Below the pieces are notes generated by a model that had not been told where the DNA came from, searched no databases, and saw nothing but the letters and a program-made list of their open reading frames with translations. The position numbers and the translations under genes are program-made. From positions 496,001-560,000 of the forward strand of contig CALYLO010000002.1 of the NCBI GenBank assembly GCA_944800085.1: DNA of 64,000 nt. Reading direction: 5' to 3'. This document shows, one piece after another, positions 8,362 to 16,331 of this stretch (its first letter is position 1; every line of letters starts with the position of its first letter). The DNA is from Paenibacillus melissococcoides (GTDB lineage: Bacteria; Bacillota; Bacilli; Paenibacillales; Paenibacillaceae).

Positions 8362-9625
8362 TGTATGGACGGTCATCGGATTTACGCTGCGGACCAAGCT
8401 AATGACCAAATCGTTTCTTATTTCGACGTTGATTCTCGCGCTGCTGATTAGCATAGGCGCCAACGTCCCGTACTTTATCTCTTTGTTCTCGAATAACGAA
8501 CCGACGACGATCGGCGTCGTCTCCGGGCCGCATCCGGACATCGCGAAGTCGCTGACCGATCATTATGCCAGGCAGGAGAAGGCGGACTTCCGCTTCGTTC
8601 CGTATACCGATGCGTCGGAGGAGCAGTTGAAGAAGGATGTAGAGGCCAGCAAGATCGAAGGGTATATTACATTCGAGGATAAGGCGCAGGGAGAATTTCC
8701 GCTTGTTGTCTATTCCGGGAAAGATGAGCTCGGCATGGAGAAGGAATCGAAGCTGACAGGCACGCTCGCGCTGATTAAGACGGAGTGGCTGGTCAAGGAT
8801 TCATTGACACCGGAGCAGATTGCCCAATTGAACGAGCCGGTTCAAGTCGAGAGCAAGACGATTTTGAAGGATGGGGGCACTGCGGGCGAAGAAGAGAACC
8901 CGGCCAAGAAAGGGGTATCGGTCGTTGTCGTTACCGTGCTCATCATTTTGTTTTTCATGACGAATACGATGACAGGGAATATGATCGCGTCCGAAGTTAC
9001 GCAGGAGAAGAGCTCGCGCATTATGGAAATTCTCATTACGAGCGTCTCGCCGCTCGCCCAGATGTTCGGAAAGATTATCGGGATGTTCATCCTCGGGTTA
9101 ATGCAGATCGGACTTTTTTTCCTCGTCATGATCGGGAACTTGATGCTGCCGCATAACAGCGCGCCGCTGGAGGCCATTAACTTCGATATGTCGATGATCG
9201 ATTGGGGTGTTATAGGCGGCGGCTTGCTGCTCTATGTGCTGGGCTACTTCCTGTACGCGACCCTGTTCGCGGCCGTCGGCTCGATCGTGAGCCGGACGGA
9301 GGATCTCGGCCAGGCGATCATGCCGATTACGATGCTGACGATGGCGGCGTTCTACATTGCGATCTTTAGCATCTCAACGCCGAATTCGCTGCTGGTGAAG
9401 ATTTCTTCGTTCATTCCCTTCTTCACGCCGACCTCGATGCTGCTGCGTCTTGGCGTAGGCGAGGTAGCCTGGTGGGAATTCGGGACATCGATCGTTATCC
9501 TGCTCGCCTCGGTCTTCGTGTTCGGCTGGCTGGCGGCGAAGATTTACCGCACCGGCGTCCTGATGTACGGCAAGCGCCCGTCGTGGAAAGAGATCCGCAA
9601 GGCGATGAAGGCGTACAAGATTTAA
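8354..9625 (+). CDS. ABC-2 type permease, NatB/YhaP-like
   Basis: A 423-residue membrane subunit: one N-terminal helix, a large extracytoplasmic domain (about residues 45-185), then a cluster of five or six helices in the second half, as in NatB/YhaP and other ABC-2 permeases. The conserved ABC-2 stretch SEVTQEKSSRIMEILITSVSP is present. The start at 8354 sits behind GGAGGTGATT inside the end of the upstream ATPase gene. It is the last gene of the operon, with a terminator about 100 bases downstream. Confidence 0.9.
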   Translation: MNNVWTVIGFTLRTKLMTKSFLISTLILALLISIGANVPYFISLFSNNEPTTIGVVSGPHPDIAKSLTDHYARQEKADFRFVPYTDASEEQLKKDVEASKIEGYITFEDKAQGEFPLVVYSGKDELGMEKESKLTGTLALIKTEWLVKDSLTPEQIAQLNEPVQVESKTILKDGGTAGEEENPAKKGVSVVVVTVLIILFFMTNTMTGNMIASEVTQEKSSRIMEILITSVSPLAQMFGKIIGMFILGLMQIGLFFLVMIGNLMLPHNSAPLEAINFDMSMIDWGVIGGGLLLYVLGYFLYATLFAAVGSIVSRTEDLGQAIMPITMLTMAAFYIAIFSISTPNSLLVKISSFIPFFTPTSMLLRLGVGEVAWWEFGTSIVILLASVFVFGWLAAKIYRTGVLMYGKRPSWKEIRKAMKAYKI

Positions 9626-9716
9626 CATTTCTCGAAACGATCTTCACCGTAAATTTACAAAAAAGACTAAAGCTGATGAAGCAAGAAATCCAGCTTTGGA
9701 GGCAGAATTAGAAAAT

Positions 9717-9767
9717 AAAAAGACGGCCGTTATTCCAAATTCAGGGATACCGGCCGTCTAATGTTTT
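9717..9767 (+). terminator. Terminator of the GntR/ABC operon
   Basis: AGACGGCCG pairs with CGGCCGTCT, with further pairing inside the loop, preceded by an A-run and followed by TTTTT. The arrangement could serve both directions. Confidence 0.8.
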
Positions 9768-9971
9768 TCGATGTTTAGTTGCTTAGTGAAAAAAGCAAGT
9801 TACTCAGTGGTCTCCTTTCATCGGATCTCCTTTTTTTAGGTTTGACTTCTTGATTTTTCGGAACAGTGTTGATAAACTTCACCTTAAAAGGCTATGGGAA
9901 TAAATTCACATTCTTTGTCCGATAAAAACTCGTATACAGCCTTGACCTTAACGGAGGTGTGCCGCATAAGT

Positions 9972-10670
9972 ATGAGCAAAGCAAAGGTACTCGTCGCCGA
10001 TGACGAAGACTATATTCGAAAGCTGATCACCACTGTTCTTGAAAGCGATAACATGCAAGTGTTTCAAGCGAAGAACGGAAGCGAAGCGATGGATATGATC
10101 CAAAAGCAAGCCTTTGATCTGATCATTCTTGATATTGTGATGGATCATATCGACGGTTACGGCGTCCTCGGGAAAACCCGCGCACTCGGTATCAACACCC
10201 CGATCGTCTTCCTTAGCGGCAAGAAGGAAGACACGGATCAGATCATCGGCTTCGGCTTGGGTGCCGACGGTTACATCACCAAGCCCTTTAGCCCGCAGGT
10301 TATGTGCGCCCAGGTGAAAAATCACATCCGGCGCTACCGCGAGATGCTTGAATCGAAGGATAAGATTTCCAAGTTAGCCTTGGGGCCGTTCCTGTTCAAT
10401 CTGAAAACGTATACGTTCTACAAAAACGGCGAAGAAATCACGCTTTCCTCCAAAGAAGCGCTGCTGATGAAATTTTTGATGGAGCATCCCAACCAGGTGT
10501 TCAGCAAGGAGCAGCTGTACCAGAACGTCTGGAAGGAAACGGTGATCGACGACAATACGATCATGGTGTACATCCGGCATCTGCGAACAAAAATCGAGGA
10601 TAAGCCCGATAAACCGAAATATATCCAGACGGTATGGGGGATCGGATACCGTTTTACTGTGGAAACCTAG
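9972..10670 (+). CDS. OmpR-family response regulator of the citrate locus
   Basis: DNA-binding response regulator, 232 residues: receiver domain (about 1-118) with the phosphoryl-acceptor Asp54 in LIILDIVMD, acidic pocket ADDED and Lys in ITKPF, then a winged-helix trans_reg_C domain ending in TVWGIGYRF. ATG at 9972 gives the standard receiver start; GGAGGTG lies 13 bases upstream, somewhat far, and the frame is open further upstream. The gene is followed by a strong terminator, so it is monocistronic. The probable partner kinase is at 12870, beyond the transporter. Bacterial citrate operons are usually run by CitA/CitB pairs whose regulator is not of the OmpR type. Confidence 0.92.
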   Translation: MSKAKVLVADDEDYIRKLITTVLESDNMQVFQAKNGSEAMDMIQKQAFDLIILDIVMDHIDGYGVLGKTRALGINTPIVFLSGKKEDTDQIIGFGLGADGYITKPFSPQVMCAQVKNHIRRYREMLESKDKISKLALGPFLFNLKTYTFYKNGEEITLSSKEALLMKFLMEHPNQVFSKEQLYQNVWKETVIDDNTIMVYIRHLRTKIEDKPDKPKYIQTVWGIGYRFTVET

Positions 10671-10689
10671 AACAAAATTGCATAAGCCG

Positions 10690-10729
10690 AAAGACCGTCA
10701 GGATCATCCTCCTGACGGTCTTTCTTTTT
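10690..10729 (+). terminator. Strong terminator after the response regulator
   Basis: A perfect 14-base stem (AAAGACCGTCAGGA with TCCTGACGGTCTTT), 6-base loop, then a C and five T. Confidence 0.92.
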
Positions 10730-10736
10730 CCTGCAA

Positions 10737-10803
10737 ATCTTAAAAAATAATAAGATTTGATCAGAATACTTTAAGAAATGCAATTTACACTAAATTTATC
10801 TCA
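10737..10803 (+). promoter_or_regulatory. Conserved regulatory element, copy A (upstream of the citrate transporter unit)
   Basis: This stretch aligns over about 65 bases with 12657-12723. Shared features are AATCTT, an A-rich spacer, TAAGAT, then CAGAATACTTTAAGA and finally TTTAC and TATCTC. ATCTT and AAGAT form an inverted repeat, and the two TAAGA boxes are exactly 21 bases apart (two helical turns), as expected for an OmpR-type dimer array. The regulator encoded at 9972 is the likely ligand (inference). Confidence 0.65.
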
Positions 10804-10885
10804 ACCCCAGAGGAGGATGATCCAACATTCGATGGGAGAAGCATTACACGCTTGATCATTTCGATGTCGGAAAGGAAGAAATTCA

Positions 10886-11080
10886 TTGAAAGAGCCTCGA
10901 CAAGAATGTCCGCTATGTCACGGGAATGGAAGGACATTGGACAAAAACGGGCAAATTTGCGATCAATGTGCGGACTTGCTTGAGTTTGGTTACCCATCCT
11001 TCCCCGCTTACCCGTTAAGCGAAAAAACAGCCGAATACCAGGAAGTTCGATCGCGGAAAAATGGGAATCGTTTACAGTGA
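10886..11080 (+). CDS. Small zinc-ribbon protein
   Basis: A 64-residue hypothetical protein with two Cys-x2-Cys knuckles (CPLC at residues 8-11 and CDQC at about 25-28), suggesting a zinc ribbon. TTG start with GGAAGAAA upstream; no ATG alternative exists. It lies between the regulatory element and the citrate transporter and ends about 110 bases before it, with the cre site in between. Its role is unknown; it may be a small accessory regulator or simply a short conserved orphan. Confidence 0.5.
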   Translation: MKEPRQECPLCHGNGRTLDKNGQICDQCADLLEFGYPSFPAYPLSEKTAEYQEVRSRKNGNRLQ

Positions 11081-11131
11081 GCGCAACCACACGAAGAGAG
11101 GTGTTCCATTAGTATGGGGAAGCGCCGTTTC

Positions 11132-11145
11132 TGTAAACGCTTACA
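11132..11145 (+). promoter_or_regulatory. CcpA cre site upstream of the citrate transporter
   Basis: TGTAAACGCTTACA matches the cre consensus TGWAANCGNTNWCA at every position and is nearly palindromic. It lies 45 bases before the transporter start and downstream of the element at 10737-10803, a roadblock-like position. It predicts repression of citrate uptake when preferred sugars are present. Confidence 0.8.
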
Positions 11146-11189
11146 TACCTCGTGGCCCTGTAATGCATTCAGTTTAGGAGGAAACAACG

Positions 11190-12542
11190 ATGTCAAAACT
11201 ATCACCAACGTTAGGTTCCGAGGGGATTGGAACCTCCTCAAAGGGAAATTTTCTATCCCTTAACATGTACGGGGTGCCTTTATGGGCATGGTTTGCCGGT
11301 TTTGTAATCCTGACTTTATCTATTGTCACCAAATCTATCGAAACCTCTTTTGCCGGAAGTATTATGTTATTGTATGTTGTGGGATTTTTCTTTGGAAAGG
11401 TCGGAGATAACCTTCCGATCTGGAAAGACTATCTCGGCGGCGGCGCCTTGCTTTCTTTCTTGGGCGCTTCATTTTTAGTGGCGCAAGGGGTTATTCCTGC
11501 AGAAGCAGTAGACGGAGTAAAGAATCTTTTTGACGATATGGGATTGCTTGACTTTTTTATTGCGGTCATTATCACCAGTTCCATTTTGGCAATTAATAGA
11601 AAGTTTTTGGCCAAAGCTATTGGCGCATTTATTCCGATGGTTGTCGTCGGTACAATTACTGCAATCATCTTTGCGATTGTAGGCGGATTCCTTGTAGGCG
11701 TGCCTTATAAAGAAGTCGTCATCAATTATGCATTTCCGATTATGGGCGGCGGAAATGGCGCCGGCGCCATTCCGATGAGTAAAATTTGGGGCCAAGTTAC
11801 TCAGCAAGACCCGACAATTTGGTATTCCTCGGCCATCGCAATCTTAACAATCGCCAACATTTTCTCCATCATTTTCGCAGCAATTTTAAATGGAATCGGA
11901 AAGAAAATGCCGAAGTGGACCGGTAACGGCGAATTGATTAAAGGTCAAGTCACTGCTGCAAACGAAGCCAAAAAAGAAAATAAGGCTACAATGACGGACG
12001 CAGTTTTTGGGCTGTTTGTGGCCATGGCCTTCTTTGCTCTGGCAAATTTGGTCGGTAACGGCCTCCTTCCAAGTATCGGTTCTTTCAAGATTCACCCTTA
12101 TGCTTACATGGTTATCTTTTTGATCCTTGCAAATGGATGTAACGTCATTCCTCAACGTGCAAAAGACGGGTTGAAAAAGGTTAACGAATTTATGATGGGT
12201 AAAATCATGTATGTCTTTTTGGCAGGTGTCGGTATCACTTTTACCGACTTTAGCGCACTGCTTCATGCCGTTAATCTGCAAACCGCTGTGATTAGTATCT
12301 TTACGATTGCAGGCGTTTCCGTCGGATGTTGGTTCTTTGCTAAATTGGTTGGCTTCTATGAAATTGAAGCCGTCATTGCCGGCGGTCTGTGCCACGTTAA
12401 CCGAGGCGGCTCGGGTGACCTTGAAATATTGGGCGCATCGAACAGAATGATCTTGATGTCCTATGCGCAGCTGGCTACCCGTCTCGGCGGAGCCATGATT
12501 CTGGTGGCTGCAGGCGTAATTTTCGAGTTGTGGTTGAAGTAA
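11190..12542 (+). CDS. citS: 2-hydroxycarboxylate (citrate/malate) symporter
   Basis: Secondary transporter of the 2HCT family (CitS, CitP, CimH, MaeN group), 450 residues with about eleven hydrophobic segments. Both family GGxG re-entrant loops are present: GGGNGAGA around residue 186 and NRGGSGD around 404-410, including the Arg that contacts the substrate carboxylate in CitS-type proteins. The start ATG is preceded by TTAGGAGGAAAC. Placement in a citrate lyase locus favours citrate as the main substrate; the coupling ion and malate use cannot be told from sequence. Confidence 0.88.
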   Translation: MSKLSPTLGSEGIGTSSKGNFLSLNMYGVPLWAWFAGFVILTLSIVTKSIETSFAGSIMLLYVVGFFFGKVGDNLPIWKDYLGGGALLSFLGASFLVAQGVIPAEAVDGVKNLFDDMGLLDFFIAVIITSSILAINRKFLAKAIGAFIPMVVVGTITAIIFAIVGGFLVGVPYKEVVINYAFPIMGGGNGAGAIPMSKIWGQVTQQDPTIWYSSAIAILTIANIFSIIFAAILNGIGKKMPKWTGNGELIKGQVTAANEAKKENKATMTDAVFGLFVAMAFFALANLVGNGLLPSIGSFKIHPYAYMVIFLILANGCNVIPQRAKDGLKKVNEFMMGKIMYVFLAGVGITFTDFSALLHAVNLQTAVISIFTIAGVSVGCWFFAKLVGFYEIEAVIAGGLCHVNRGGSGDLEILGASNRMILMSYAQLATRLGGAMILVAAGVIFELWLK

Positions 12543-12656
12543 ATGAGATAAGGGCGGGTTGGCGTTTGCGGCGCCGGCCGTCTTTATTGTTCCGGCTTCT
12601 ATTGTCGTTGCCATCTCACGGCTTTCTCGATCCCGACCAATGTATCGCAAGCGAAA

Positions 12657-12723
12657 ATCTTTAAAAAATTTTAAGATGAAGCCAGAATACTTTAAGATTT
12701 TCGTTTTACGATGGGTATATCTC
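12657..12723 (+). promoter_or_regulatory. Conserved regulatory element, copy B (upstream of kinase-citrate lyase operon)
   Basis: Second copy of the element at 10737-10803, with CCAGAATACTTTAAGAT and two TTTAAGAT boxes 21 bases apart. It lies about 150 bases upstream of the sensor kinase, which is itself only 31 bases from citD, so this copy probably drives the entire lyase operon. Conservation between two otherwise unrelated intergenic regions is the evidence. Confidence 0.65.
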
Positions 12724-12869
12724 GAGATAAGCAGGTTCGTTAAGAATGATTTACAAGTCGGAATCTGGGAGTCACTTAAAAATTAATTCCCTCTCGTCCA
12801 TATTGGAATCAGGATGCCTCCATCCGTATAAAGTGGGCGACTAGAGATGGCCCGGAGAGGAAAAACGAT

Positions 12870-15116
12870 ATGTATTTCAAACTTGACAAGCTGCAAAACA
12901 AAAAAAGTCTGCTGTATTTCATTATGCTGTCGGCGCTCCCGGTTGCCTTTCTGCTTCTTGTCTGGATGGCCTATGGTTCCTATGTCAATGACGAACGGAC
13001 CGTGATCACTCAGCAACAGCAGCAGCTTTTGACGATCGCCAAATTGACCGCCAGGAACCTGGAGGTGTCCTTTAAAGAGCAGGTTCACAATCTTGGAATC
13101 GTCGCGGGAAACCGCGGAGTTGCCCTCGGAATGGCCAATGCCGATCCGGTGCCGGTAAAGCAGGCGATTGAAGCTTATTACATGGCAAAAAATCAAGGGA
13201 TTGACAGAATTTGCGTTATCGATAAAAAAGGGAAAACAGTAGGTATTTTTCCCGAAACCTCCGCTACCGAAGCGGAGACTATTCGGACAACCATTGAAGA
13301 TGAGATTCAAAATGTTCTGAGGGAAAAACAGGCTCTGATCGGGGAGGCCAAGTTTGAACAACCTGGAAGGTATATTACAAATATTTACCAACCTGTGTTT
13401 CTAGATCAGGAATTTGAAGGTATTCTCGTCAGTTCGGTTGATCTGAACGCTATATATGAACTTTTGGTCAAGCCGTTCCGAGTCGGCAAGAAGGGCTATG
13501 TCCACGTAAAGAACGATCAGGGGGTCTACCTCATGCATCCGAATCCGTGGAATATAGGGAAATCCCTGGAGAGCCTGAAAATCGCTTATCCCGAACTGGA
13601 TTTTAGGGATCTGGACACGTTAATGGATTTTCAGTTAAGCGAGGAAGAAGGTTCGGCGGTTTACCATTCCTATTGGTGGATGGAGCAGAGTCTGGAAAAA
13701 ACCAAGAAGTTTGAAGCTTTTTCCAAGGCTCACTTTGGCGTTTTTTTTTGGATCGTCGCCGCGGCTATGGATTATGAGGACGTAAAGGGGCCCATTGCCG
13801 AAAATCGTTTCAAAACCATGGAGATTTTTTTCATGATCTTATTAATTTTATCCGGTGCTATCTTCATGGTCATGAAGGCTCAGAAAAATAAAAAAGCCCT
13901 TGAAGTGGAGACGAAGTATTTGAGGGAGCTGAACGCGACTCACGAGCAGATAAGGAAAAAGGATCTGCAACTGGCGCACGCTCAAAAGCTTCAGGTTATC
14001 GGTACGTTGACCGGTGGAATCGCTCATGATTTCAATAACTTGCTAACCCCGATTTTGGGGTATTCGGAAATCATGCTGAACAAGTTGAGTCCTCAGGAAG
14101 AAATGTACGATTATGCGAACGAAATCTATGAAGCGTCTGAAAAAGCCCGGAATATTATCGAACAAGTGCTTGTCTTTAGCCGTTCGGATAACGGGAAAGG
14201 CAAATATGAGCCCGCAAACGTAGCTGCACTGGTTGAGGAAACATTGAAACTTGTCGAGCCGATTATAACGCCAAATATTGATGTCGTTTATGAAAAGCTC
14301 GATGGCAGTGCCGTCATTCTAGCTAATAAAGTCCAGATCCATCAGGTGGTAATAGATCTTTGCACCAATGCGTATCAGGCGATGAAGGGTCAAGGCGGGA
14401 CTCTGAAGGTCAAGGTGGAGACGCTCTCTCTCCACGAGGCCCGAAAAATAAATGAATCCGCACAGGACGCTCCACGCTTTGTCAAAATATCCGTGTCGGA
14501 TACGGGATATGGCATGAGTAAGGAAACGATGTCCCAAATCTTCGATCCGTTCTTCACGACGAAGTCAACCGGAGAAGGCACAGGACTCGGGTTGTTCATC
14601 GTGTACGGAATCGTCGAGAGTCATAAAGGATTTATAACGGTGGAAAGTGAAGTCCGAAAGGGGAGCGTCTTTTCGGTTTACATTCCTCAAGCCACATTAC
14701 AGGTGAATGAAGGCCCGTCTTGTCCCTTGCCTGTTCCTAAGGATTCAAAGACCGTTCTGCTTATCGATGACAAGATCAAGGTTTTGAAAGCGATGAAAAA
14801 AGGTCTTGAGCCCTTCGGTTTTAAGATACAATCCGAATCGAGCAGCGTTGAAGCGATCAAAACAGTCGAATCGAACCCGACCAAGTTCGACGTTATCATC
14901 ACCGATCAAGCCATGCCCTATATTAAAGGCCTGGATTTGGCGGAACGGATGAAAACGCTAAATCCGCAAATCAAGATCATCTTAGTGACCGGATTTGTGG
15001 AGGAAAAGGTCGTGGAGTCCAAGGAACGGTTCATCATAGACGATTACATGTGTAAGCCGGTAACCGGATCGGAACTGGCCAGAAAGATCAAGGAGCTGTT
15101 CCAATCCGCAGGCTGA
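12870..15116 (+). CDS. Hybrid sensor histidine kinase with Cache-type sensor and C-terminal receiver
   Basis: A 748-residue membrane sensor. Order: TM1 (about 14-38), extracytoplasmic double-Cache-like domain (about 45-300), TM2 (about 312-332), HisKA with His386 in GGIAHDFNNLL, HATPase_c (GYGMS, GTGLGL), and a receiver domain (about 625-745) with Asp679 in IITDQAMP. It most likely senses external citrate or a related acid and phosphorylates the OmpR-type regulator at 9972; this is inference from position. The start follows GGAGAGG. citD begins 31 bases downstream, so the kinase heads the lyase operon. It is not a CitA/DcuS-type PAS kinase. Confidence 0.9.
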   Translation: MYFKLDKLQNKKSLLYFIMLSALPVAFLLLVWMAYGSYVNDERTVITQQQQQLLTIAKLTARNLEVSFKEQVHNLGIVAGNRGVALGMANADPVPVKQAIEAYYMAKNQGIDRICVIDKKGKTVGIFPETSATEAETIRTTIEDEIQNVLREKQALIGEAKFEQPGRYITNIYQPVFLDQEFEGILVSSVDLNAIYELLVKPFRVGKKGYVHVKNDQGVYLMHPNPWNIGKSLESLKIAYPELDFRDLDTLMDFQLSEEEGSAVYHSYWWMEQSLEKTKKFEAFSKAHFGVFFWIVAAAMDYEDVKGPIAENRFKTMEIFFMILLILSGAIFMVMKAQKNKKALEVETKYLRELNATHEQIRKKDLQLAHAQKLQVIGTLTGGIAHDFNNLLTPILGYSEIMLNKLSPQEEMYDYANEIYEASEKARNIIEQVLVFSRSDNGKGKYEPANVAALVEETLKLVEPIITPNIDVVYEKLDGSAVILANKVQIHQVVIDLCTNAYQAMKGQGGTLKVKVETLSLHEARKINESAQDAPRFVKISVSDTGYGMSKETMSQIFDPFFTTKSTGEGTGLGLFIVYGIVESHKGFITVESEVRKGSVFSVYIPQATLQVNEGPSCPLPVPKDSKTVLLIDDKIKVLKAMKKGLEPFGFKIQSESSSVEAIKTVESNPTKFDVIITDQAMPYIKGLDLAERMKTLNPQIKIILVTGFVEEKVVESKERFIIDDYMCKPVTGSELARKIKELFQSAG

Positions 15117-15147
15117 AGGCACAGACATAGTTAGCGAGGTGTTCACT

Positions 15148-15441
15148 TTGGAAATCAGCAGAGTAGGGATAGCGGGTACGCTTGAATCAAGCGATATCAC
15201 GATATCCATCGAACAAAACGAAGGCAAGGGCATCGAAATCGATCTGATCAGCACGGTGGAAAACCAGTTCGGCAATCAGATTCGCAAAGTCATCCGGGAA
15301 ACGCTGGAAAGCATGGGGGTAGCGGATGCGCTGGTACGCGCCAACGACAAGGGCGCACTGGATTGCACCATACAGGCGAGAGTCAAGACGGCTGTCGGCA
15401 GAGCGGTCCATGACAACCACCATCCATGGGAGGCGGAATAA
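15148..15441 (+). CDS. citD: Citrate lyase acyl carrier protein (gamma subunit)
   Basis: Carrier of the 2'-(5''-triphosphoribosyl)-3'-dephospho-CoA prosthetic group of citrate lyase, 97 residues. With the TTG start at 15148 the attachment serine is Ser14 in GTLESSD, the canonical position. GAGGTG is 7 bases upstream of this TTG; a GTG at 15139 would lie inside the ribosome site. The gene directly abuts citE. Confidence 0.93.
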   Translation: MEISRVGIAGTLESSDITISIEQNEGKGIEIDLISTVENQFGNQIRKVIRETLESMGVADALVRANDKGALDCTIQARVKTAVGRAVHDNHHPWEAE

Positions 15442-16305
15442 ATGCAAAAGCTTAGACGAACGATGCTCTACGTTCCCGGCAACAATCCCGGCATGATCCG
15501 GGATGCCCATATATACGGGGCGGATTCGATCATGATCGACCTTGAGGATTCGGTTTCGGTCAACGAGAAGGATGCGGCGCGTCTGCTCGTATACCATTCG
15601 TTGAAAACGTTCGACTTTGGCGGAACGGAGGTGCTCGTTCGGGTCAACGGTCTCAACACCCCTTACGGCAGGGACGATTTCGAGGCGATCGTGCGGGCGA
15701 AACCGCATGCCATCCGATTGCCGAAGACGGAGACAGCCGACGATGTCGTCGAAGCGGACGAATTAATCACGGAGATTGAGCGCAGGATCGGCATGGAGCA
15801 CGGCACGATCAAGCTGTTCGCCGCGATTGAAAGCGGCAAGGGTGTGTTGCACGCCGAGCGCATAGCCACGTCCAGCAGCCGGCTCATCGGGATTGCCCTT
15901 GGTGCTGAGGATTTCGTAACCGATCTCAAAACGACTCGTTCGGCCGACGGCATTGAGCTGCAGACGGCCCGCAGCATCATCTTGTTCGCCGCAAGGGCGG
16001 CGGGCATCGATGCGATCGATACCGTCTTCTCGAACGTCAAGGATGAGGAAGGCTTTGCGAACGAAGTGAAGCTGATCAAGCAGTTGGGCTTTGACGGCAA
16101 GTCCATCATTAACCCGCGCCAAATTGAGATCGTCAATCGCATTTACACGCCCACGGAGGACGAAGTACGCAAAGCCTTGCGGGTCATTGAAGCCATCGAG
16201 GAAGCGGAAGCCAAGGGCTCGGGCGTCATCAGCCTGGACGGCCGGATGATCGACCGTCCGATCGTCGAAAGAGCCCGCAGAGTTCTTAGCTTGGCCAACG
16301 CGTAA
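15442..16305 (+). CDS. citE: Citrate lyase beta subunit (citryl-ACP lyase)
   Basis: HpcH/HpaI-family lyase that cleaves citryl-ACP to oxaloacetate and acetyl-ACP; 287 residues, the usual length. Family motifs are visible: the start RRTMLYVPGNNP, MIDLEDSV, the Arg-containing VRVNGL, and GAEDFVTDL. It starts on the base after the citD stop, and citF follows after 26 bases. Confidence 0.95.
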   Translation: MQKLRRTMLYVPGNNPGMIRDAHIYGADSIMIDLEDSVSVNEKDAARLLVYHSLKTFDFGGTEVLVRVNGLNTPYGRDDFEAIVRAKPHAIRLPKTETADDVVEADELITEIERRIGMEHGTIKLFAAIESGKGVLHAERIATSSSRLIGIALGAEDFVTDLKTTRSADGIELQTARSIILFAARAAGIDAIDTVFSNVKDEEGFANEVKLIKQLGFDGKSIINPRQIEIVNRIYTPTEDEVRKALRVIEAIEEAEAKGSGVISLDGRMIDRPIVERARRVLSLANA

Positions 16306-16331
16306 AAATAACACGGAATAAGGTGAATGTG

